The notes beneath the pieces were generated by a model. That model searched no databases and was not told where the DNA came from. It saw only the letters and a list, made by a program, of their open reading frames with translations. Position numbers and translations under genes: made by a program. A stretch of DNA of 7,726 nucleotides from Clostridiales bacterium (GTDB lineage: Bacteria; Bacillota; Clostridia; Oscillospirales; Acutalibacteraceae), in contig JAAZGX010000143.1 of assembly GCA_012511005.1 (NCBI GenBank), positions 1-7,726 of the forward strand. Direction: 5' to 3'. The stretch's first letter is position 1. The number at the start of each line of letters is the position of its first letter. Shown here in pieces: positions 1 to 6,488 of this stretch.

Positions 1-416
1 ACATTGACCTTGCAAGTAAAGAAAACAAGCCTATGACCTGTGAAGACATGAAAAGATACCTAACCGCTTTTTATAGGTCAAAGATTTATGAAACCATAGT
101 AGTTTTAAGCTGTGATAATAAGCGCAGGATAAAAAAGGTGAGTATCGTAGGCGAGGGTACAGTAAACAGTACGGATATAAACAGCCGTAAAATAGTAGAG
201 GCTGTAATAAACGCCAACGCCTCGTACATAGTATTAGCGCACAATCACCCAAACGGCGCACCGGAGCCGTCTCTTGCCGATGTTGATGCAACAAGAAGCC
301 TTGTCGTTATGCTAAGAAAGCTTGATGTCGGCGTATTCGACCATATAATTATAGGGGCGGACGGAGACGCCTTTTCTATGAGGGAGCATGACAGATACAG
401 AAATCTTTTTATTTAA
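1..416 (+). CDS. RadC-family (JAMM/MPN domain) protein, 3' part only
   Basis: The reading frame is open from base 3, so the gene starts before the window; 137 residues are visible. The internal ATG at base 33 is unlikely to be the true start, because residues encoded before it continue the domain. The visible part is the RadC MPN/JAMM domain. A candidate metal-site glutamate lies in the YETIVVLSCD strand (visible residue 30, codon 90-92). The HNHP motif is at visible residues 80-83, and the aspartate of PSLAD is residue 93, giving the HxH-x10-D spacing. The C-terminal stretch DHIIIG is also typical of the family. These ligands look intact. RadC was once called a DNA repair protein, but its biochemical role is unsettled, so no function is asserted. 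The usual helix-hairpin-helix N-terminal region is out of view. Downstream is a terminator, not the mreB that often follows radC in Firmicutes, so this may be a stand-alone or paralogous copy. Confidence 0.9.
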   Translation, partial: IDLASKENKPMTCEDMKRYLTAFYRSKIYETIVVLSCDNKRRIKKVSIVGEGTVNSTDINSRKIVEAVINANASYIVLAHNHPNGAPEPSLADVDATRSLVVMLRKLDVGVFDHIIIGADGDAFSMREHDRYRNLFI

Positions 417-430
417 TAAAAGCTTAATAA

Positions 431-461
431 AAAAGCAGTCAGAAAACGCCTGACTGCTTTT
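431..461. terminator. Shared hairpin terminator between radC-family gene and GH130 gene
   Basis: Perfect 11-bp inverted repeat, AAAAGCAGTCA (431-441) and TGACTGCTTTT (451-461), with a 9-nt loop. It lies between the converging stop codons at 414-416 and 480-482. Read leftward, the arm runs straight into a T-tract (TTTTTTATT), a good intrinsic terminator for the GH130 gene. Read rightward, the tract is only four T before AG, so termination of the radC-family transcript may be weaker. Confidence 0.85.
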
Positions 462-479
462 AGTTACTTAATATTGTTT

Positions 480-1499
480 TTAACGAATAACATCAGTGTC
501 CCAATGATTTAATTCATTGTTTTCTTTCATATACTCATAAAGCTCCTCAACAGTCGTAAAAGCAAGAGCCGTATATGTGTCTGCCGCACCGTAATATATG
601 GCTATTCTGCCTGTGTCCGCGTCTGTTAAAGCCGCAACGGGGAACGCAACATTCGGAACGAAGCCGACTACTTCATAATCCTCCTCAGGAGTGAAAATAT
701 AGTTTTTACAGCGCATTAATACTTTGGACGGTTCGTCTTTGTCAAGCAGCGCCGCGCCCATGCTATAAACATAGCCGCTGCATGTTGTAACAACACCGTG
801 GTAAATCATAAGCCAGCCCTCTGTCGTTTCAATCGGAACGGGACCTGCGCCTATTTTTGTGGACTCCCACAAGCAAGAACCGCTTCTCATTACGAGCCTG
901 TGATTACCCCAATATTTCATATCGGGACTTTCACTTATAAAAATGTCACCGAAAGGCGTATGACCGGAGTCACTCGGACGGCTCAAAAGCTGATAATTCC
1001 CGTTTATCTTTTTCGGGAATAAAACACCGTTGCGGTTAAAGGGAATAAAGGGGTTGTTTATGCGTGTAAAGTGTTTAAAATCCTTTGTTTTGCCAATGCC
1101 AAGAGAGGGCATATCCGCAAATTCACAGCACCAAACAATATAGTATTCGTCATCAATCTTAATAACCCGTGGGTCATATGCAAAGTTGCCGAGAGGCGAC
1201 TTGGTTCCGTCCTCGCGGTACCAGCAAATAGGCCCTTCCTCAATTTCCCATTTTATACCGTCGTCACTGCGCCCTAAAAAAAGCTGCGGGTTTTGCATAT
1301 TCATATCTGCACGAAAAACGCCTATAAACCCGTCGCCCCATGGAACGACTGCTGAGTTAAATACGCGGGCGGCAAGCTTTGTGGGATTGCGTTTTAATAT
1401 AGGGTTGCCGTCAAACCGCCAAACGGGAAGACCGTCTGTTTTATTTCTGTCCTGCCAGGGGATATTAGGAAGGGAATTGCCTATTATCTTAATATTCAT
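480..1499 (-). CDS. GH130 glycoside phosphorylase, probable beta-1,4-mannooligosaccharide phosphorylase
   Basis: Complete 339-residue protein with no signal peptide or membrane segment, so it probably acts in the cytoplasm. GH130 enzymes use inorganic phosphate to split beta-1,4-mannosides, releasing alpha-mannose 1-phosphate. The whole length reads as the five-bladed GH130 fold. YDPR at 108-111 carries the expected proton donor, Asp109. FNRNGVLFP is at 154-162. Arg156, Asn157, Arg174, Lys215 (in WESTKIGAGP) and His234 (in IYHGV) fit the phosphate site known from GH130 enzymes. VPNVAFP is at 281-287 and YYGAADT at 302-308. The length and motifs resemble the mannooligosaccharide phosphorylase subgroup (GH130_2) more than the longer mannosylglucose phosphorylases, but the exact substrate is inferred. 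The start is supported by AAAGGAG (complement of 1507-1513) seven bases upstream. The gene appears monocistronic: it diverges from uvrB and ends at the 431-461 hairpin. No transporter or other mannan gene adjoins it here. Confidence 0.9.
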   Translation of the reverse strand: MNIKIIGNSLPNIPWQDRNKTDGLPVWRFDGNPILKRNPTKLAARVFNSAVVPWGDGFIGVFRADMNMQNPQLFLGRSDDGIKWEIEEGPICWYREDGTKSPLGNFAYDPRVIKIDDEYYIVWCCEFADMPSLGIGKTKDFKHFTRINNPFIPFNRNGVLFPKKINGNYQLLSRPSDSGHTPFGDIFISESPDMKYWGNHRLVMRSGSCLWESTKIGAGPVPIETTEGWLMIYHGVVTTCSGYVYSMGAALLDKDEPSKVLMRCKNYIFTPEEDYEVVGFVPNVAFPVAALTDADTGRIAIYYGAADTYTALAFTTVEELYEYMKENNELNHWDTDVIR

Positions 1500-1506
1500 T
1501 AAAAAA

Positions 1507-1513
1507 CTCCTTT
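1507..1513 (-). promoter_or_regulatory. Ribosome binding site of GH130 gene
   Basis: Leftward AAAGGAG, separated by 7 nt from the ATG at 1499-1497. This near-perfect Shine-Dalgarno sequence fixes the start codon. Confidence 0.85.
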
Positions 1514-1528
1514 ATAAATGCTAAACAG

Positions 1529-1557
1529 ATTATATATGAGTTGCAAGAAAAACGCAA
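1529..1557 (-). promoter_or_regulatory. Candidate sigma-A promoter for GH130 gene
   Basis: Read leftward, a perfect -10 box TATAAT (1534-1529) is preceded after exactly 17 nt by TTGCGT (1557-1552), which keeps only the TTG of the -35 consensus. The start would fall near 1522, giving a leader of about 23 nt that includes the ribosome binding site. The weak -35 would fit a promoter needing an activator. The palindrome at 1565-1582 lies just upstream, in an activator-like position. Confidence 0.5.
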
Positions 1558-1564
1558 TAACTTA

Positions 1565-1582
1565 CAATATATGTTTATATTG
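1565..1582. repeat. Operator-like palindrome CAATATA-N4-TATATTG
   Basis: Perfect 7-bp inverted repeat, CAATATA (1565-1571) and TATATTG (1576-1582), around TGTT. It lies about midway between the two divergent promoters, just upstream of the -35 of each (roughly -43 to -60 for GH130, -45 to -62 for uvrB). The size and symmetry suit a dimeric regulator. However, the sequence is AT-rich, and no regulator gene is in view to pair with it. Confidence 0.4.
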
Positions 1583-1591
1583 AAAAGATTA

Positions 1592-1620
1592 TTTACATAC
1601 TAAAAGAAGTATGATATTAT
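1592..1620 (+). promoter_or_regulatory. Sigma-A promoter of uvrB-uvrA
   Basis: TTTACA (1592-1597, five of six consensus bases) and TATTAT (1615-1620, five of six) are separated by the ideal 17 nt. The start is predicted near 1627, giving a leader of about 40 nt before the uvrB ATG. A 6-bp inverted repeat fills the spacer and a LexA-like box begins at about the start site. Confidence 0.65.
1596..1613. repeat. Inverted repeat CATACT-N6-AGTATG in the uvrB promoter spacer
   Basis: Perfect 6-bp arms (1596-1601 and 1608-1613) around AAAAGA. The left arm shares two bases with the -35 box and the right arm ends one base before the -10 box. A protein bound here would block RNA polymerase, so it may be an operator. 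With arms this short, chance remains possible. Confidence 0.3.
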
Positions 1621-1628
1621 ATAAAAGT

Positions 1629-1640
1629 AAACATTTGTTT
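1629..1640 (+). promoter_or_regulatory. Putative LexA (SOS) box upstream of uvrB
   Basis: AAACATTTGTTT keeps the symmetric AAC-N4-GTT core of the Gram-positive SOS box (GAAC-N4-GTTC type), with the outer bases changed to A and T. It sits at about +2 to +13 relative to the predicted start, where bound LexA would block transcription. uvrB and uvrA are classic SOS genes in many bacteria, which supports the call. The match is imperfect, so other sites in the genome are needed to confirm it. Confidence 0.5.
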
Positions 1641-1657
1641 GCCTATTATATAAATAC

Positions 1658-1661
1658 GAGG
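1658..1661 (+). promoter_or_regulatory. Ribosome binding site of uvrB
   Basis: GAGG lies 5 nt before the ATG at 1667. It is short but correctly placed and supports the chosen uvrB start, which also matches the family's usual N-terminus. Confidence 0.65.
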
Positions 1662-1666
1662 TTTTT

Positions 1667-3625
1667 ATGCAAAAGTTTAAGCTACACTCAAATTTTGAGC
1701 CGACGGGCGACCAGCCTCAAGCTATAAGGCAGCTTGTTGACGGTATAAACAAAGGCTTTACCGAGCAAACTTTATTGGGAGTTACAGGCTCCGGAAAAAC
1801 ATTTACAATGGCAAATGTAATAGCAGAGCTAAACCGCCCCGCTATTGTTCTTGCACACAATAAAACACTTGCGGCACAGCTTTGCGGCGAGTTTAAGGAG
1901 TTTTTCCCCGAAAACGCCGTCGAGTATTTCGTGTCTTATTACGACTATTACCAGCCGGAAGCGTATATCCGCACAACGGATACTTATATAGAAAAAGACT
2001 CGTCAATAAATGATGAGATAGACAAGCTAAGGCATTCCGCCACTGCTATGCTGTCAGAGCGCCGAGATGTAATAATAGTAGCAAGCGTATCGTGCATATA
2101 TTCACTCGGTGACCCTATTGATTATAAAAGTATGGTTATTTCTTTGCGCCAAGGGGCGAAAAAGAATAGGGATGAGCTTATAAAAAAGCTTGTAGAAATT
2201 CAATATGAGCGCAACGATATGGATTTTGGCAGAAACAGGTTTAGAGTTAGGGGAGATGTTGTTGAAATCTACCCCGTATATTCATCTGAAAACGCTATAA
2301 GAGTAGAGTTCTTTGGTGATGAGATTGACAGGATTAGTGAAATAAACGCGCTTACCGGTAATGTAAAAAGTGTGCTTTCTCACGCTGCCGTTTACCCCGC
2401 GTCACACTATGTTGTATCACAGGAAAAGTTAGAAAAAGCCCTTTTAGAGATTGAAGAGGAAATGCTTTTACAAGTAGAGTATTTCAAAAAACAGGGTAAA
2501 CTTTTAGAAGCACAGCGGATAATGCAAAGGACATATTACGATATTGATATGCTTCGTGAAACGGGATTTTGCAAAGGCATTGAAAACTATTCAAGGGTTA
2601 TGTCGGGTAGAAAAGCGGGTTCGCCTCCGTTTACGCTTTTAGACTATTTCCCGGATGATTTTATTCTTTTTGTAGATGAGTCGCATGTTACTTTGCCTCA
2701 GGTTCGCGGTATGTACGGCGGCGACCGTTCACGCAAGGAAAGCCTTGTGGATTTCGGCTTTAGGCTCCCTTCGGCATATGATAACAGACCACTCAATTTT
2801 GATGAGTTTTATGTAAAAACGCCGCGTAAAATATTTGTAAGCGCAACACCGGGAGAATTTGAAAAATCTAAAAGCAGCAGTATAGCAGAGCAAGTGTTAA
2901 GACCTACGGGACTTCTTGACCCCGAAATATCCGTAAGACCAATTGAGGGGCAGATTGAAGACTTAATAAGCGAAATAAATGAAAGAGTTAAAAAGGGTGA
3001 GAGAACGCTCATAACAACGCTTACGAAAAGAATGGCAGAGGATTTAACGGATTATCTTACTGACCTTGACATAAAAGTGCGTTATATGCACTATGATATT
3101 GATACTATCGAGCGTATGGAAATTATAAGAGATTTAAGGCTTGGAGAATTTGATGTTCTTGTTGGAATAAACCTTTTAAGAGAGGGGCTTGACATACCGG
3201 AGGTTTCGCTTATAGTAATTCTTGATGCCGATAAAGAAGGCTTTTTAAGAAGCTCCACATCACTAATTCAAACAATCGGCAGAGCGGCGCGAAATGTAAA
3301 CGGTCATGTTATAATGTATGCCGACAGTGTTACGGCATCAATGGAATACGCAATACGAGAAACATACCGCCGCAGAGAAAAACAAATAGATTATAATAAA
3401 AGACAAGGCATTGTGCCAAAAACAATAGTAAAAGAGGTTCGTGATATACTTGAAATTTCCTCGAAAACAACAGTAGACGAAGCGTCGGGGAAAAAGCTGT
3501 CACCGCGGGAAAAGACAGAGCTTATAGAAAGGCTTACAAGAGAAATGAAAGCGGCGGCAAAGCTGCTTGAATTTGAGCATGCCGCGTATTTAAGAGACAG
3601 AATTCAAAAAATTAGGGGTAAATAA
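1667..3625 (+). CDS. uvrB: UvrABC excision nuclease subunit B
   Basis: UvrB is the damage-verifying helicase-like subunit of nucleotide excision repair. UvrA loads it onto damaged DNA, and it then recruits UvrC for the dual incisions. The protein has 652 residues, close to the usual 650-675, and looks complete. The N-terminal FEPTGDQPQAI is typical. Walker A GVTGSGKT is at 38-45. The beta-hairpin that clamps DNA begins at YYDYYQPEAY (91-100). The DEAD-box-like DESH is at 337-340, FVSATPGEFE follows near 390-400, and helicase motif VI QTIGRAARN is at 535-543. The C-terminal UVR motif for UvrC contact occupies roughly the last 35 residues (from ELIERL to the end). All catalytic motifs are present. 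It is the first gene of a uvrB-uvrA operon, probably under LexA control. Confidence 0.98.
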   Translation: MQKFKLHSNFEPTGDQPQAIRQLVDGINKGFTEQTLLGVTGSGKTFTMANVIAELNRPAIVLAHNKTLAAQLCGEFKEFFPENAVEYFVSYYDYYQPEAYIRTTDTYIEKDSSINDEIDKLRHSATAMLSERRDVIIVASVSCIYSLGDPIDYKSMVISLRQGAKKNRDELIKKLVEIQYERNDMDFGRNRFRVRGDVVEIYPVYSSENAIRVEFFGDEIDRISEINALTGNVKSVLSHAAVYPASHYVVSQEKLEKALLEIEEEMLLQVEYFKKQGKLLEAQRIMQRTYYDIDMLRETGFCKGIENYSRVMSGRKAGSPPFTLLDYFPDDFILFVDESHVTLPQVRGMYGGDRSRKESLVDFGFRLPSAYDNRPLNFDEFYVKTPRKIFVSATPGEFEKSKSSSIAEQVLRPTGLLDPEISVRPIEGQIEDLISEINERVKKGERTLITTLTKRMAEDLTDYLTDLDIKVRYMHYDIDTIERMEIIRDLRLGEFDVLVGINLLREGLDIPEVSLIVILDADKEGFLRSSTSLIQTIGRAARNVNGHVIMYADSVTASMEYAIRETYRRREKQIDYNKRQGIVPKTIVKEVRDILEISSKTTVDEASGKKLSPREKTELIERLTREMKAAAKLLEFEHAAYLRDRIQKIRGK

Positions 3626-3630
3626 TAAAT

Positions 3631-6459
3631 ATGAGAAAGAGCATTATCGTTAAAGGGGCAAGAGAGCATAATCTTAAAAATGTTGATTTAACTATTCCAA
3701 GGGACAAGCTTATAGTTTTTACGGGACTTTCAGGCTCAGGAAAATCTTCTTTGGCATTCGATACTATTTATGCCGAGGGGCAGCGCCGTTATATAGAAAG
3801 CTTGTCGTCATACGCAAGGCAGTTTTTAGGTCAAATGGAAAAGCCTAAGGTTGATAAAATAGACGGGCTTTCGCCCGCCGTTTCAATCGACCAAAAGACT
3901 ACTTCAAAAAATCCGCGCTCAACAGTAGGCACAGTTACAGAGATTTATGATTATATAAGGCTTTTATACGCCAGAATAGGCGTCCCTCACTGTCCTATAT
4001 GCGGCAGGGAGATTAAACAGCAGACGATAGACCAAACAGTAGAAATTGCTATGCAGCTTGAAAAAGGCACTAAAGTACAGATTTTTGCGCCGATTATAAA
4101 AGGCAGAAAAGGCGAGCATCAAAAAGAGCTTGACGCTGCCAGAAGAGGCGGTTTTGTGCGGGCAAGAATTGACGACAGTATATATGATTTATCGGAAGAC
4201 ATAAAGCTTGATAAAAACATAAAGCACAATATTGACATTGTCGTGGATAGATTAGTTATAGACGAGTCGATAAAGTCAAGACTTACAGATTCACTTGAAA
4301 CGGCATTTTCTCTTACTGAAGGTACTGCCGTCGTTGCCGTTTTAGATGGTGAGGAGTTACTATTTTCACAAAACTATGCCTGCCCCATACACGGCGCAAG
4401 TATTGAGGAGTTAAGCCCCCGTATGTTCAGTTTTAACAATCCGTTTGGCGCTTGTCCAACTTGTACGGGGCTTGGTATTTTTATGCGTGTAGACCCAAAC
4501 CTTATACTTTCGGACAAAAATCTTTCAATAGCGCAAGGAGCAGTAAAAGCAAGCGGTTGGAGTACGGCAGAGGGCGGCACGATAGCGCAAATGTATTTTG
4601 AAGCACTCGGCAACAGATATGGTTTTACACTTAAAACGCCGATAAAGGATATTTCGGCAGAGGGCATAAACGCCCTCCTTTACGGCACGAAGAATGAAAA
4701 AATTAGAATTATACGAAAAGGTGAATACGGAGCCGGAGAATACAGGGGTATATTCGAGGGGCTTGTCAATAACTTAGAAAGACGATACAGAGAAACAACG
4801 AGTGACTGGGCAAGGTCAGATATTGAGCGGGTTATGTCCGTCTGCAAATGCCCCGACTGCGAAGGCAAACGGCTGAAACCGTCATCTCTTGCCGTTACCG
4901 TGGGCGGTATAAATATTTCAGAGCTTTGCGATAAATCAATAAGAAATACAGTATCATTTTTTGAAGGCCTAAAGCTTTCGGAAAGAGAAGAAATGATAGC
5001 ACGGCAAATATTAAAAGAGATTTTAGCAAGACTTGGGTTTTTATGCAGTGTAGGGCTTGATTATTTGACGCTATCAAGGGCGGCAGGCAGTATTTCCGGC
5101 GGTGAAAATCAAAGAATACGCCTTGCAACACAAATAGGCTCATCGCTTATGGGGGTACTTTATATTCTTGACGAGCCGAGTATAGGACTGCACCAGCGAG
5201 ATAATGAAAAGCTGTTAAAAACACTTAGGCAAATGCGAGATTTAGGAAACACTTTAATTGTAGTAGAGCATGACGAGGAAACAATTCTCTCTGCCGACTA
5301 TGTTGTCGATATCGGACCTGGCGCAGGTGTTCACGGCGGCGAAATCGTTGCAGCGGGAACGGTTGAAGATATAATAAACTGTGAAAAATCGTTAACGGGG
5401 CAATACCTTAGCGGTAAAAGAAGTATTCCGATACCTGAGAAAAGAAGAAAAGGCAACGGCAATCTTTTACAGGTAATAGGCGCAAAGGAAAACAACCTTA
5501 AAAATATTGATGTTGATATACCGCTTTCGGCTTTCGTTGCCGTTACGGGCGTTTCAGGCTCAGGCAAGTCTTCGCTTGTGAACGAGGTTATATATAAAAA
5601 ACTTGCGTCACAGCTCAATAATATGAAAAGAACAGCAGGCAAGCATAAGGAAATAAAGGGGCTGCAGTTTCTTGATAAGGTTATAAATATCGACCAGTCG
5701 CCAATAGGCAGAACACCACGCTCTAACCCTGCGACATATACGGGTGTGTATACGGATATCAGAACGCTTTTTGCCCAAACGAGTGCCGCAAAGCTCAGAG
5801 GATACAGCGCGGGGCGCTTTTCGTTCAATGTCAAAGGCGGGCGCTGTGAAGCGTGCGAGGGTGACGGTATTGTTAAAATTGAAATGCACTTTCTGTCAGA
5901 TATTTATGTACCTTGCGAAGTCTGCAAAGGTCAAAGATACAACCGTGAAACACTCGAAGTAAAGTATAGAGGCAAAAATATATATAACATTCTTGAAATG
6001 ACAGTAGAGGAGGCTATGGACTTTTTCTCAGCTATCCCTAAAATACACAACAGATTAAGAACGCTTTATGATGTGGGGTTAGGGTATATCAAGCTTGGTC
6101 AATCTGCTACGACGCTTTCAGGCGGAGAGGCACAAAGAGTAAAGCTGTCAACGGAGCTTTCAAAAAGGGCGACGGGCAAAACGGTATATATTCTTGACGA
6201 GCCTACAACGGGTCTTCATACCGCCGATGTTGACAGGCTTTTAGAGGTGCTGCAAAGGCTTGTAGACAGCGGCAACTCTGTAATAGTAATAGAGCATAAC
6301 TTAGATGTAATAAAAAGCGCAGACTATATAATAGACTTAGGTCCGGAAGGCGGCGACAAAGGCGGCAGAGTTATAGCAAAGGGTACTCCGGAGCAAGTCG
6401 CAAAAAACAGTAAATCCTTTACGGGCAAATACTTAAAAAAAGTGCTTGACGCAAAATAA
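3631..6459 (+). CDS. uvrA: UvrABC excision nuclease subunit A
   Basis: UvrA is the dimeric ABC-type ATPase that detects helix distortion and delivers UvrB to the lesion. The protein has 942 residues, about the length of E. coli UvrA. The first nucleotide-binding domain has Walker A GLSGSGKS (32-39), signature SGGENQ (489-494) and Walker B ILDEP (512-516). The second has Walker A GVSGSGKS (640-647), signature SGGEAQ (830-835) and Walker B ILDEP (854-858). The UvrB-binding insertion starts around GRKGEHQKEL. The second zinc module is canonical (Cys739, Cys742, Cys762, Cys765; CX2C-X19-CX2C). The first is Cys251, His254, Cys275, Cys278, with histidine where cysteine is usual. The start lies 5 nt after the uvrB stop. 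The best Shine-Dalgarno, AGGGG at 3614-3618, is 12 nt away inside uvrB, so translational coupling is likely. The last codons overlap a hairpin at 6442-6470. Confidence 0.98.
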   Translation: MRKSIIVKGAREHNLKNVDLTIPRDKLIVFTGLSGSGKSSLAFDTIYAEGQRRYIESLSSYARQFLGQMEKPKVDKIDGLSPAVSIDQKTTSKNPRSTVGTVTEIYDYIRLLYARIGVPHCPICGREIKQQTIDQTVEIAMQLEKGTKVQIFAPIIKGRKGEHQKELDAARRGGFVRARIDDSIYDLSEDIKLDKNIKHNIDIVVDRLVIDESIKSRLTDSLETAFSLTEGTAVVAVLDGEELLFSQNYACPIHGASIEELSPRMFSFNNPFGACPTCTGLGIFMRVDPNLILSDKNLSIAQGAVKASGWSTAEGGTIAQMYFEALGNRYGFTLKTPIKDISAEGINALLYGTKNEKIRIIRKGEYGAGEYRGIFEGLVNNLERRYRETTSDWARSDIERVMSVCKCPDCEGKRLKPSSLAVTVGGINISELCDKSIRNTVSFFEGLKLSEREEMIARQILKEILARLGFLCSVGLDYLTLSRAAGSISGGENQRIRLATQIGSSLMGVLYILDEPSIGLHQRDNEKLLKTLRQMRDLGNTLIVVEHDEETILSADYVVDIGPGAGVHGGEIVAAGTVEDIINCEKSLTGQYLSGKRSIPIPEKRRKGNGNLLQVIGAKENNLKNIDVDIPLSAFVAVTGVSGSGKSSLVNEVIYKKLASQLNNMKRTAGKHKEIKGLQFLDKVINIDQSPIGRTPRSNPATYTGVYTDIRTLFAQTSAAKLRGYSAGRFSFNVKGGRCEACEGDGIVKIEMHFLSDIYVPCEVCKGQRYNRETLEVKYRGKNIYNILEMTVEEAMDFFSAIPKIHNRLRTLYDVGLGYIKLGQSATTLSGGEAQRVKLSTELSKRATGKTVYILDEPTTGLHTADVDRLLEVLQRLVDSGNSVIVIEHNLDVIKSADYIIDLGPEGGDKGGRVIAKGTPEQVAKNSKSFTGKYLKKVLDAK

Positions 6460-6470
6460 GCATCAAGCAC
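6442..6470. terminator. Hairpin terminator overlapping the uvrA 3' end, shared with the phosphohexomutase gene
   Basis: Arms GTGCTTGA (6442-6449) and TCAAGCAC (6463-6470) pair perfectly over 8 bp around a 13-nt loop. Read leftward, the stem is followed at once by seven T (complement of 6435-6441), a strong intrinsic terminator for the phosphohexomutase transcript. Read rightward, the tail is CTCTTTAGTTT, a poor T-tract. The left arm and half the loop are uvrA coding sequence, including the stop codon. Confidence 0.75.
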
Positions 6471-6488
6471 CTCTTTAGTTTACGAATT

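Noticed and set aside
33..35. ATG at 33 as the start of the radC-family gene
   Set aside because: The frame continues upstream to base 3 without a stop, and the protein would lack the N-terminal part of the family. The gene is cut by the window edge.
90..281. Possible loss of the JAMM catalytic glutamate, because the usual RadC PRE triplet reads SRK
   Set aside because: By analogy with other MPN domains the metal-site glutamate more likely maps to the first strand (YET, codon 90-92), which is present. The HxH-x10-D ligands are also intact, so I do not call an inactive enzyme.
1186..1524. Rightward 112-codon open frame opposite the GH130 5' end
   Set aside because: It overlaps conserved GH130 coding sequence and runs through the GH130 ribosome site and start. 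There is no family resemblance.
1541..1557. Possible catabolite (cre) site TTGC-N9-GCAA upstream of GH130
   Set aside because: The spacing and central CG do not match the cre consensus and the arms are only 4 bp, so it is likely chance.
5331..5834. Long antisense open frame (167 codons) inside uvrA
   Set aside because: It lies entirely over a well-conserved part of uvrA on the opposite strand, has no ribosome site or recognisable motif, and is explained as a shadow of codon use. The same applies to the other antisense frames in uvrB, uvrA and GH130.
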